DNA of 64,000 nucleotides from Lamellibrachia satsuma (lineage: Eukaryota; Annelida; Polychaeta; Sabellida; Siboglinidae), in the NCBI GenBank assembly GCA_033239005.1, contig BSQZ01000050.1, positions 3,531,001-3,595,000 on the forward strand, in the 5' to 3' direction. The position numbers and the translations under genes are program-made. The notes beneath the pieces were generated by a model. That model worked only from the letters and a program-made list of their open reading frames with translations. It had not been told where the DNA came from and ran no database searches. Within the stretch, counting starts at the first letter, position 1. Each line of letters starts with the position of its first letter. Shown here piece after piece: positions 34,306-45,764 of the stretch.

Positions 34306-36550
34306 GACGGTAATCTGCTCACTGCGCCACACCATAACACGGAGCGGTACGGTCGACATGGTTTCTCCGTAACGACCCTCACTGAAACTGCTTAAGTCCG
34401 TACTAAACACATATATTTTTTTAAGTACATTCACCAATTACTTAAACTTTTATAGAACCATATACATTGTCACTGACATGCTTTATCTCGTTATTTTTTA
34501 TTGCATTTCATTTGTATTATTCGATTGATTTAAAGCAGTTTAAATTTTCATGTGACCAGTTTAGAATACCTATTCTATTTAGTAATTATTTTAATAGTGT
34601 ATTAATAGCTGCTACTTTAATTTCCCTAAACACTGATTCCTTAATTTGATATTCTATTTGTATTATATTGTATGTAGTCACCACTGTTTGTTGTACATTA
34701 TTTATACTTGAAGACAGACGAATGCCTACCCTACAAACAAATGAGAACCCCAAGCATATGGTTACCATTTACAAAACATCTCCATTATACAAACATACAG
34801 ACATGATCAAGTATCTTTAGATAGTATACCAGTGACTAAACATTACTGCTGAAGGGGTAGAGGTAAGAAGATTTGTCCAAATTGCAACAAAGGGGATGTG
34901 TGGCAATTTAAAAAGTTTGTATATCGTTGTTTGCAATAAAGACACCACATGAGACCAATTTTCGTGCAAAATTTCTTGCTTCTGCATCAGTCCAGTTTGT
35001 CTTCCTTTGGTGCACAAAGGCAGGGTTGCAATTTGCAATCTGTTTATTTTAGAAGTTTATCTGATCTGATCTGGTTGTTGAGAGGGTTAGAATATGCCAA
35101 TACAACAGGCTCAAAATATCCTTTTTACCCATACTGCGGGCACCAGATACACTGGTTTAGGAGGCAGTCTGACTTGAATCACCTTACTTCTACAGAGGAA
35201 GCCTCAGCTGGCAGTTCTCAGCAGTTAACTCTGTCAGCCAGTGCCAAGTGGCATGGTCTCCTGACTGCATCAAAGGCATTTAATGGCTAACTGGTAGGTC
35301 AACTCATGAATGGCCCTTTATGGACACCCTAGTGGCTTAATTAAACAAAGACATTATGGCCTGAACTGGTAGCCTACAACTGTTTGCTTAACATGGTGTT
35401 TCTGACTGGGAAAATATGCTGCCTGTTGCCTTTTGTGGGTATCATAGTCATGGTTATTGGAGAATGGGGGTGTACTGTGTGTAGGGGTGGCAAGAGGGTA
35501 ATCAATAAGAACTAACAAAGTATTAAAAACACAGTTGCACATTCAAATACTTCAGGAAAGTTTCATTTTGTTAACTACACATAAACATTAATGTTCACAG
35601 CATACATTGAGAAAGTGCTCAGATGTACTCGTAATGTACTTGTATAATCTAAGTACATTGAGTATGAGTACGACTACGAGTACATGACCCATAAGTTATA
35701 TAAGTACGAGTAAAAATGTACTCGAGTACACGAGTACCAAGTACTTCCGCCCCAGGTCTAATGTATATATTTTGTCCATGAATAAAATGCATATTTGCTA
35801 TAATTTATCATGCAATACACTACCTACGTGTGCTTCAACAAGTTCGTTGTTGCCCCTGAGTAGGAGGAAATCTTCATATCACAGTTGCCTTATGCATTTG
35901 CAAGAACAATAAAGTGCTCGAATGCTGCTGATTTGTTCGCATGTCTATAATCATGTATATATAACTGAGAATATGATTGCATGTCTGCGGTGCAGGGTAT
36001 TTATCATCAACATATCTGAACAGATTGCAATGTACTACTTGTCAGTGAAAATCCAGAGCCAAGTTAATTATAAGTCTACCCCAATACAAGTGAATTGTTG
36101 GCTTCGGGCCATCTGAAGCCAGTTCAAGCCAATATAGCTGATCAAGTAATTAGATAGTTTATGCATTTGACTCGTGGCTTCAAATAATCCTGTCATTGAT
36201 AATGTATGTTTGGCTGATTGAAGGGTTTAGTGGCTAAATCTCAGCTGATATGTCTGCAAGTGCTTATGCTGCTCCTCCCCTTTCTGCATATAAACCAATC
36301 AACATCCAGCATTGCCCTTAGCTATTCATTTACACATATACTATGAACAGTGTGATCAATTATTATGGTCATCATTACAGTTTATTAACTATGCATTATT
36401 ACCACTTGTTATTGTACACATTGCACCCTCATTTATGTTTCATGTCATGATGCTTTGTGCAAAACAACGATAAATATACGGTCATTTTCAATATGACGCT
36501 TTACGTAAGTGTCACTGAACATTCCAAGACCTTCGGATAGTTGTGGATAT
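34306..36550. other. No gene seen; hAT-like short repeat near 35.7 kb
   Basis: AT-rich sequence. At 35,600-35,760 many gtactcgagtac-type short palindromic repeats end in a border whose reverse complement reads agacctggggcggaagtact, similar to ends of hAT-type MITEs. A possible opposite end is taggggtggcaag near 35,482, but no clear target duplication was found. Confidence 0.4.
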
Positions 36551-36557
36551 TGAGAGG

Positions 36558-36875
36558 CTACGTTTTATCAACCAGCATGCTACTGACAACATTGGTTATG
36601 TGTAGTAAACCAAGCTTCATGTCATATCCTAGAAAAAACATGCCCCCCCCAATGACATAGATAGGTGTAGAAATCAACGTATTCCCTGATTTAGCATCAG
36701 CAGTCACCTTCGCAAGAGCTAAAAGTGGCTCGTTAGATCCATGCACGTATCTTCTTGGTGACGACCCGGGGAATAAGGTTGACTGTTTCTCGATCAAGTG
36801 CGCACTTGTAAAATATATTGGCATCAGATTCAGAATCTATTAATAGTTCAACACACTGTCATTTGACGGTAACGG
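36558..36875 (-). pseudogene. Ty3/Gypsy protease fragment
   Basis: The minus strand reads VELLIDSESDANIF (the usual D-S/T-G active site, here D-S-E), then after a frame change YVHGSNEPL and an open stretch ending IYVIGGG-type sequence, FFLGYDMKLGLLHITN, which matches the flap and C-terminal part of Gypsy retropepsins. No RT or integrase follows. A dead solitary fragment. Confidence 0.6.
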
Positions 36876-36879
36876 CATT

Positions 36880-38050
36880 TCGTAGATATCGCATGTCACC
36901 AAGTACGATGTTAATGATGTCCTAGTCACTGCTAGAAGGAACAGCAGCAGCAAGTGTGTTCACTTTGGGCCTGCAGGCTGGATGTTCTTCTTTTGTGGAG
37001 CCCTGCTATACTGTTTTGTTGATGCTTTGCTGAATTGTTTCGATGAAAAATTACTCTGCTTGGTGAATATTGGCTTTTGTTTGTCTTTGCAAAGAATTAT
37101 CATTCATGAGTGTATCGAATGTGTTATTTGTATTAATTTATATAATAAATACGTGAAACAATGGATAAATTGGATTGTTTTCGCTGTGCTTGGGCAGTAG
37201 GCCCTAAGTGTGCGAAGGTACATGTTGTAATCTACTCGGTGACAGCTACACATACATCGGACGACAACTGCTATATTAATAAAATGTAAATATTCCCAAC
37301 AAATGTGAACTATTATTCATGTTATGTTGGAATTTTTTTTACTTTCACAACCAATATTTCAGAATATCTAATTACTTATGAATATGTGTACTGTGGTGGG
37401 TTTTATCTGGTAGTTAACAAGCAAATCAACACGTTTACTGTGTTTATTAAGAAAGCTTTGGGCTATCCATAAAGTACGTCACGATATTTTTTATATTTAG
37501 AGACCCCGGCCCTTTAACATTTCATAACGCAGGCATATACACACACCCTAAAATTACGTTCGTTTTGAGAAAGCCCTCCCCCCATTATGCATACGGTCTA
37601 CATCTATTTTATGTTCGATGCATATCTGTACATATTCGTAGTTCAGAGGTAGAATATAGGTCTATCAAGAAGAATAAGACGTTTTTACCCATCAGATATT
37701 AAAAATGATACATATATCCATGTCAAATCATAATTTTACATAGCATAATATAAGTGTATGAACATTTACGTCAATAAAAAAAATATGGTCAGGAGACTCA
37801 TCTAAGACTTTCATAGTTGCTATCAAGGAGTCACCTAACTAAACGTAAACTAATTCAGTACGTCAAACCAATTAAATTCTTCCGAGAAAAGTAAAAACCA
37901 CATAATAATCGTATATATGAGTGTGTATGTACGCAATAAAAAGTGGTTGTTTTTCCAGAAAATCGTCACGTAATCATGATTACCCACATGTTAACTGTTT
38001 GCGCCAAACATAGTTAACACTAATGAAGGAAATCTTCATGTAGCTACTGC
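36880..38050. other. No gene seen; possible MITE at 37,455-37,590
   Basis: AT-rich. The block gctatccataaagtacgtca at 37,463 resembles the border of a MITE type dispersed in many animals, with a C-rich ccctcccccc stretch at 37,575 as a possible opposite side. I could not verify inverted ends. Confidence 0.3.
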
Positions 38051-38056
38051 GCGTGT

Positions 38057-38164
<108 letters not shown>

Positions 38165-38899
38165 ATGAAACTGCTACATGATGACATCAAAGGCGATACT
38201 GCTCATAATGAAGAGTGCCACCGCATCCAAAGATCCTTATGGTCACGCAAAACACTATTTGAATCATACGTAATTGGAAACTGGTACCAAATGTAACAAC
38301 CGTTGTGCAGTTCCAACTACGGAAAGTCGTATCAAGTTGAATATAATCGACAGGCAACGTAGAACAACGTAGAACAACGAATCAAAGCAAAATACAATAA
38401 GACTTCAAAACAACTTGCTTCGGTAGTTTTCAAACCCGGACTGGACAACGTTGGCTAAATATCCCATGATGCCATGCGGTGGGCGATTCCACGTGTATGG
38501 CATAGGAGTGTTAGGGTATAGCCGGTTTCGGGTCGTAGCATAACCCATAATAAGACATAAATTACTTTGGGTTATGCCAAAAGTTGTCACTTATTGTCGA
38601 CGCCTATACCGCTTAAATAATTACTGTTTGTTACACGACTCTCAAACACGAATTATATTCACAACACAAACATAGTAATGTATTAAGATAATAGAGTATA
38701 ATATAACACAATTCAAGGAACTGAGGCGTTTCTACTACAATGTTTCTGAGTATTTCTCAGAAACTGTCTATATGCGTAGAGTTATTACGATTATGTGGCC
38801 TATACAGTTACATAATTAAACGAACGTCAGGCGTTTCCACAACACTGTTTCTCAGTATTTCGATAAGCCGCAGTTGCAAGTGGCGACGAGTTAGCAGCA

Positions 38900-38915
38900 A
38901 GACCATATATACACG
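38900..38915 (+). promoter_or_regulatory. Possible TATA box of the methyltransferase-like gene
   Basis: accatatatacacg lies about 60 bp before the likely ATG and is preserved as actatctatacacg at the same place before the paralog at 4.6 kb, within a shared block of about 130 bp. Conservation of the upstream block is seen; promoter function is inferred. Confidence 0.35.
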
Positions 38916-38963
38916 TTGCGGCGTGAAACGGTGATTTCAGACATTCTGAAGGAGACGCACGCG

Positions 38964-39803
38964 ATGCTTGCCATGAGACGTGTCTTCGAGGTCGCAGCCG
39001 TCGTCACTTTTTTCTTGATATGTGTGTTTACCGCACGAAGTATATGGATCGTCGGTGTTTTCAAGACTTCCGACTCGGTGGTCGGCCACGAGGCCTGGAA
39101 AGGCATGTTCGTCGATCCTCTGAACCCAGACAAGTCCGACTGTCGCGCTTTGTTTGCCAGGCCTGCGTCAGACGACGACTTCTACCCGACGTCGTATATT
39201 GAGCATCGCGGTAACTTCGAGAGAGAACTCAGTCGAGTACACGGTGAGGGCTTCGTCATGGGACACTCTGGCGGATCGGATGCCCAGTCTCGTTTCTACT
39301 ACTGGCTGGCGGGTCGACCGTGGGTGAAGACCGTATGCGAGACTGGATTCAACGCCGGACACAGCACGCTGCAATGGCTGACAGGAAGTGACGACACCAT
39401 TGTCTACTCGTTCGACATCGGCAGTTTCAAATACACCCGACCAATGGCCGACTACTTGAACAAAACCTTCCCTGGTCGACTACACTTGGTGATCGGCGAC
39501 TCGCTCGAAACGCTGCCGCACTTTTCCGACAGTAACCTTGACGTCAAATGCGAAGTGGTCATCGTTGATGGTGGCCACAGTCGCGAGGTGGCGCTCTCCG
39601 ACCTACGGAATATGCGGGTGGTTGCGAACATGGAACGTCACGTGGTCGTGTTTGCTGACTTGCCCCGTGGACCTGCACAATTTTTGACGGCACTAGGCGT
39701 GGCGTGGAACCAAATGCGTACTGACGGGCACCTAGTGGAAAGATACGCCTGCACGGAGCAGCCAACGAAACAGAGAGGTTTCACGGTGGGATACTACGTG
39801 TAG
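38964..39803 (+). CDS. Type II membrane methyltransferase-like protein, intronless
   Basis: 279 residues from ATG 38,964 (a second ATG at 38,973 is the one conserved with the 4.6-kb paralog; an upstream in-frame ATG at 38,916 lies within a dozen bases of the TATA-like box, so I did not use it). A short basic N-terminus and a hydrophobic anchor (FFLICVFT region) suggest Golgi/ER insertion. The lumenal part has VKTVCETGFNAGHSTLQWL (glycine-rich SAM-binding motif I), VVYSFDIG-like motif II as IVYSFDIGSFKY, LHLVIGDSLETLPHF and VVIVDGGHSREVALSDLRNM, the pattern of class I methyltransferases (Methyltransf_24-like). The frame is intact. Substrate unknown; a small-molecule or sugar acceptor is possible but not shown. 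A single exon in an intron-containing genome suggests a retrocopy or acquired gene. Confidence 0.75.
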   Translation: MLAMRRVFEVAAVVTFFLICVFTARSIWIVGVFKTSDSVVGHEAWKGMFVDPLNPDKSDCRALFARPASDDDFYPTSYIEHRGNFERELSRVHGEGFVMGHSGGSDAQSRFYYWLAGRPWVKTVCETGFNAGHSTLQWLTGSDDTIVYSFDIGSFKYTRPMADYLNKTFPGRLHLVIGDSLETLPHFSDSNLDVKCEVVIVDGGHSREVALSDLRNMRVVANMERHVVVFADLPRGPAQFLTALGVAWNQMRTDGHLVERYACTEQPTKQRGFTVGYYV

Positions 39804-39845
39804 CAAAACTGACCACTCATTTAAATTTGCTGCCACTGGGCTTGT

Positions 39846-39975
39846 TACTTCATTTCGGTTATAGGGCCTATATTTACGTGTTCATCGGTGATAGGGCCTA
39901 TATTTACGTGTGCATCGGTTATAAGGCCTATATTTACGTGTGCATCGGTTATAGGGCCTATATTTACGTGTGCAA
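39846..39975. repeat. About 30-bp tandem repeat, four copies
   Basis: Four copies of cggttatagggcctatattt followed by acgtgtgcat, starting about 45 bp after the methyltransferase-like stop codon. It may lie in the 3' UTR. Confidence 0.85.
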
Positions 39976-40734
39976 TTAATAAAGGTAAAAGGTACTTTTT
40001 ATGTAACGTTGTGTCCAGTTATTGGGACTTTACACTTCACCACCTGGCAGACCTGTTCATTCCAACGCCATGTCGACTTCTCTGGGAAACATCCAACTAC
40101 GCTGCAGTTACTGCGCGAAGAATATTCGTTCAGATATTCATCTCTGTACGTAGCCGAGTTCTCAATTAGAACTGTGACAACATGGGATAAACGAAATTAG
40201 TAAAGCTGATATATGTGTATGCTATATGTGTGTGGTTGAATAACCACTACATTTGTTTGTAATAATATAATGGATCCCTTAAATGAATTGTTTAAGTTGG
40301 TTATAATGCTTCGTGTTAACTGAATAAAGTTTACTTTTATTTGGCTAATGAGTAAATTTAAGTGCTTACCCGAGTTCAGGGAACTAATCATATTCGGTGG
40401 CTAATCATATTCGGTGGCGTCACATCACGGAGTATAGTTAATCGACGCTCTCGAATTTACAGTGACGAGTTGATATGGTAGCGAAACAGAACCCCCGCAC
40501 ATACGTTTACCTCCGTCCGTTCTTCATCTAGCAACACCTTCATGTGCTTCCACCCGTCTTCCCCTAGATTCACCCCGTCCGCTTCCTTCTTCGTAATCAC
40601 CGTCAGCCTTTACAGCCAAACACCTTTCACCTTTGATTCACCTCATCCGTTAGCATCTTCATCCGTTATCGAACACTACACCCCATCCACATTTGGTCAT
40701 CGTCGGCATATATTAAATCATTACCGTCTATCTA

Positions 40735-41190
40735 TCCCTTCATTCTCCACACTCACACTAACCCTTCATTCTCCACACTCACACTATCCCTGCATTCTCC
40801 ACACTCACACTAACCCTTCATTCTCCACACTCACACTAACCCTTCATTCTCCACACTCACACTAACCCTTCAATCTCCGCACTCACACTAACCCTTCATT
40901 CTCCACACTCACACTATCCCTTCATTCTCCACACTCACACTAACCCTTCATTCTCCACACTCACACTAACCCTTCATTATCCACACTCATACTATCCCTT
41001 CATTCTCCACACTCACACTAACCCTTCATTCTCCACACTCACACTAACCCTTCATTCTCCACACTCATACTAACCCTTCATTCTCCACACTCACACTATC
41101 CCTTCATTCTCCACACTCACACTAACCCTTCATTCTCCACACTCACACTAACCCTTCATTCTCCACACTCACACTAACCCTTCATTGACA
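40735..41190. repeat. 26-bp minisatellite, about 17 copies
   Basis: Unit of the form cattctccacactcacacta plus aacccttcattctcc overlap; copies differ mainly by taaccc versus tatccc. It is preceded by Pro/Ser-rich low-complexity DNA from 40,500 and followed by an (AC)n tract. Confidence 0.93.
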
Positions 41191-41267
41191 ACCACTTGTC
41201 TGCCACTACTATTTACACACACACTCACTCATTCATTCACTCACTCACTCACTCACATAATCGCTGT

Positions 41268-41402
<135 letters not shown>

Positions 41403-41829
41403 TCACTCACACACACAATCGCACTCATACACAAGCTTTTGCAGGATGTTCGCCGCTTGGAAGCCGTTGGAGCAACTGAGGATAGGACTAACCCTAAGCC
41501 TAACTGTAGGCCTAACGTAAGCGTATGTACAAAGGGTATATGTTTTCACTGGCGTCTGTGTGGGCCTTGACCTTGAGTAAGGTAGGTCCATTTTTCCATA
41601 TCGCAGCCAAATTTGCAGGAAGCGGTCACCGTCCTCACATGAGTTTAAGAAAATATGTTGACGGTATATTTATATGTAAAAAAATTACACACATTACAAA
41701 TAAACCACACACATTCATAAAGACGGTTTATGTTGAAGCGTATATTCCACGACATATATGTTGTTAACTGTCTACAGTGCGAACATACAATACAATACAA
41801 TATATAACACGTATATTGTGTTAGAATCA

Positions 41830-42705
41830 TCGGGAGACCCAAGCTCGGCAGCGACAGAGATATATATCATTAACTGTTTTAAACACGTTTGTGTCAACCG
41901 CAAATATCAGTACATTGCTTGTCATATTATCGTTCAAGTTAGTGATGCACATTTACGAATAATAAAGGTCCTTGTTGTATCCCACTCAAAACTTATTTCC
42001 AGATTGAAACCGCCCCATTAGCCACAACACGTTGTCAGTCAGCCATTGTTCTATCCAGTTGATTATGCCATCCCCAATACAATGCGTGTTAATCTAAAGG
42101 GAACAAATATACATAAGAATATCACACCAGTGGTTTACCAGGAAAACATTGTTGTACACATAACATCTTAATTTCCTTACTCAACAAACCAGAGGTGGGA
42201 ATGTGTTAGATTAATTGTGTCTTCTCAAAATGAATTAGTTGACAATGTTAAAATGCGCGAACTTTTGGGTTTCTGTGATCATAACTAGATCCATTTTAAT
42301 ATAAAAGTAAAACCAATGAATACATATAAAAAAAAACAATGGAAGAGGAACTACAAAGGCAAATATAAAGCGATGAGAACATATCTAACGAATACAAATT
42401 AGAATAAGAATTGCTGAAGAACAAGACAGCAACAGAATGCTAGACCTGATTAAAATATGAGATTGAGGACATTACTGTTAGATTTGTTCCGTTAAGAAAA
42501 GAGGGGGAAAGAAACACCTGTCAAAAGAGGCTATTAGAAAAATTGCTCACAAGCAGATGCTGTGGGGTATATAAACGCAATGGAAATGTAGAAGACTACA
42601 CAAACTACAAAGAGGGCATTTAACACCTAGCAAAAACTGAAATAAGAACCTTAAAAAAATTGGCAGGTAATACAACAAGTGACAGCAAGAATATATATGC
42701 TCATG
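41830..42705. mobile_element. Older CR1 copy with inverted halves (arm 1)
   Basis: 41,830-42,110 matches the RT region on the minus strand (FADD area to the DWIEQW area, decayed), while 42,190-42,705 matches the endonuclease-end and linker codons on the plus strand (LVDNVK, DSKNIYAHV). Such opposed halves of one LINE are what twin priming produces. Many stops. The younger CR1 copy C begins right after YAHV. Confidence 0.65.
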
Positions 42706-45700
42706 TAGACATATATTAAGAAACCGTTTTTGTTAACAGAGGTACTATTTTTTCCCGGATTCAAACTCAACGAGTGATAAAAGGGAGTTTGTTTACAGGT
42801 CGTGAATTCAACTCGTGCATCGAACTATCGTTTACATTGGCTAATATATATATATATAAGATAAAGTGATATATTTACTTAAATTACATACATAAGGTAA
42901 TATCTGACATAGGGGTAGTAAACGTTTTCGGTAAAAATGAATTAACAGCAGGATTTTAGCGTAAATTAGTACACACTGATTTCGTTGTTTTGTTACACAG
43001 TGTTCTCCGTATTCGCTAGGTGGCAGGTTTTTTTCTCATGCGAGCTTAATAGAAGACATATTTAGCAAGTATATTAGCCTAAAGTGTTCTTTTGATCACA
43101 AAAACAGCCTTATTCAAGGCTAACGTAGCAAACTAATTCAAACTAAATTGTATGATGGCGCCGTACAAACGGCAGTTAAAGGCCACAAGGCACTTAATTT
43201 GTGGCAGTTGCAGTAACTGGGTGGACTTCGTCAAGTCTGGGTGCGAGAAGTCCTAGGCTGAGGTCCAGGCAGATAGTTTTAGTTTTGAGTGTAAGGGATG
43301 TACGAAGATGAAGGAACTAGAGGTGGAGTTCGAAGAGCTGAAGCTGCTCGTTGTGGCAATAGTGGGAAGGGAACAGGGGGGTTGTGCCAGTAGTTCCGGT
43401 GGGGGATCAGTAGACGATAAAGTGGGGAAAGACACAAGAGATGCTAGGGAGAGCTCACCTCAGCCTGGGAGGAAGCTGAGAGGAGGGAAGGTGACAGGTC
43501 GTAGGGAGACGGGAAGGAAAGGAACGGGAGGGAAGACAACCGGAGTGAAGGGGAGGGGAGTAGGGGAGACAGGAGGGAAGGAGAAGGGAGTGGAGGAGAC
43601 GGGAGGGAAAACAACCGGAGTGAAGGGGAGGGGAATGGGAGAGACAAGAGCAAAGGAGTGGGATGTGGGGGAGACAGGAGGGAAGGGGTCAGGACAGGAT
43701 GTGATGGAAGGGATCGAACGGAAGAGCTATTCTGCAGCAGTGATAGAGGGGGTGAGGAAGAGAGCGATGGTGTTTGTGGGGGATTCGATAGTTAGGAAGA
43801 CCGACAGAGTCTTAAACAAGGGAGATGATGTGGTGGTCTGCTTGCCTGGAGCCAAAATAGAGGCGATAACTGAGAGGGTAAAAACATCGTAGGCTCGGGT
43901 AAGGGTGGATCTGTTTTAGTACACGTAGGGACAAATAACGTAGAGAGGGAGGGTAAAACTGCCATAGTTCAAAAATATAGGGAATTGATCAGAACACTAA
44001 AACAGACACGGGTTGAGCAGGTAATACTGTCAGGGATTTTACCTGTAATGGGCAGGAGGGGTCACAAATATCGAAATTTTCGGGGGATGGCAATTAACAT
44101 GTTAGTCCAGAAGCTATGTAGGGAAGAGGAAGTTGGATTTGTGGATTTATGGGGAGGTTTTGTTGGGAGGGCTGATATGTACATGAAGGATGGGCTTCAT
44201 TTAAGTGGAAAGGGGGCGGCAGTAATCGCGGACAAATTTTCAGCAGCAGTAGATAGTGACTTGGGTACAACGACAAATATTTTTGGAAATAAACATTGTT
44301 TAAACTAGAAGTGCAAGGGGGTTACCTAGAGGTGTCTCAAACAGAACAAGAGGCCACTAGCACAGATAAATCGATATCAAATCATCCGAAAAACATCTCT
44401 GAAAAAGGCTATAGATGCGTATGTTTAAATGCAAGGAGCATAGTAAATAAGAAAAACGAATTATACACTATGGTAGAAGATATTGACCCTCACATAATTG
44501 GTATAACTGAATCATGGGCCAACATAGATATAAGAGATGCTGAATTAGGACTGACATGATATGTAATGTTTAGGAAAGATCGAATAGGAAGAAGGGGAGG
44601 GGGAGTTATTTTATATGTTAAAGAATCTATTCAGGCTTATGAAATAAAACTAGAAAGGGAAGCAGATTGCGATGAAGCAGTTTGGTGCAAAATTGTTTCA
44701 GGAAATTCAAAATGAACTATTGGATTAGTTTACCGAAGTCCAAACATAAACGAAGAGGACAACACAAAAATAAAAAACGCTATAAAGGAAGTTAGTAAAG
44801 GGGAATGTATCATAATGGGAGATATTTTAACCATGGACACATACAATGTAATTCTCTAGAGAGCACAGGGATTGAGGACCAACAATTTATATTTTTAATC
44901 CAGGATATCTTTCTTACTCAGCATGTACTAGAACCAACCAGGGGAGAAAATGTATTAGATATAGTTTTGTCATCACAAAAAGAATTAGTGGACAATGTAA
45001 AAATATTTGAACCATTGGGTAATAGTGACCATAATCAAATACATTTTGACATCAATGTAAAATCAGAAGGTAAAAATAAGAAAATGTACAAGAGAAACTT
45101 CCACAAAGGAAACTACAAAGATATGAGAAAATACTTAGCAAAGCTAGATTGGAATAACATGCTGATGAATAAGACCGCAAATGAATGTTGGAATATTCTA
45201 AAATATGAAATTGAGAGTATCATCGATAAATTTGTTCCCTTCCAAAAACAAGGAAAACGGTGTAGAAAGAAACACTTGCCAAAAGAGGCTATTAGAAAAA
45301 TAATGTTAAAACAAACTATGTGGAGGGTTTGTAGGCGTACCAGAAAGGAAGAAGACTATGCAAAATACAAAGAGGCACTTAATGCAGCTACAAATGAAAT
45401 CAGACAATCTAAAAGAAGCTATGAGCAAAAACTAGCATGTAACATAAAAAATGACAGCAAGAGTTTTTATGCATATGTCAGGAGTAAAGAAAACGTACAA
45501 GACAAGGTTGGACCTCTAGAAGACAGTGCTGGAAATATAATATCACAGGGGTTTTTAATGGCGGAAGACCTAAATGGTTACTTCAGTTCAGTGTTTACCA
45601 AAGAAGATATTAGTTCATTACCAGTTGCTGATGCTAAATTTCAGGGGGCTAAATCTAAATATTTAGGACCGTTAGTTGTAACTCCAGAATTGGTAGCTAA

Positions 45701-45761
45701 GAAAATAAAGGCAATGAAGAATAACAAATCACCGGGAGTGGATGGGATTCCTCCAAAATTA
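42706..45761 (+). mobile_element. CR1 LINE copy C (arm 1), 3' part missing
   Basis: It begins gacatatattaagaaaccgt and contains the 5' UTR with a short (AT)n, ORF1 and ORF2 up to the RT fingers (SPGVDGIPPKL), where it changes abruptly to a minus-strand CR1 (copy D) at 45,761-45,766. Confidence 0.9.
43152..44308 (+). pseudogene. CR1 ORF1 protein, copy C
   Basis: Same layout as the intact ORF1 of copy D: an N-terminal Cys-rich finger (CGSCSNWVDFVKSGC), a Glu/Leu-rich helix, a basic Gly-rich repeat linker and an SGNH-type esterase domain (VFVGDSIVRK ... LSGKGA). Two breaks: TAG at 43,254-43,256 where copy D has a Trp codon, and a one-base loss in an A run near 43,883. Both are also present in copy E. 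The linker is shorter than in copy D. Confidence 0.88.
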
Positions 45762-45763
45762 AA
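44296..45763 (+). pseudogene. CR1 ORF2, endonuclease and RT start, copy C
   Basis: The frame opens with VQGGYLEVSQTEQEAT, then the APE-like endonuclease (CVCLNARSIVNKKNEL, DIDPHIIGITESWAN). It has a TGA after ELGLT (44,557-44,559) and further breaks near 44,713 and 44,820, then an open stretch from 44,805 through GNSDHNQIHF to NNKSPGVDGIPPKL. It ends at the junction with copy D. Confidence 0.88.
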
Positions 45764-45764
45764 A

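Noticed and set aside
35160..35290. Possible YqaJ-like nuclease piece (KWHGLLTASKAF)
   Set aside because: The match is a few residues only and no other motif of the family is nearby.
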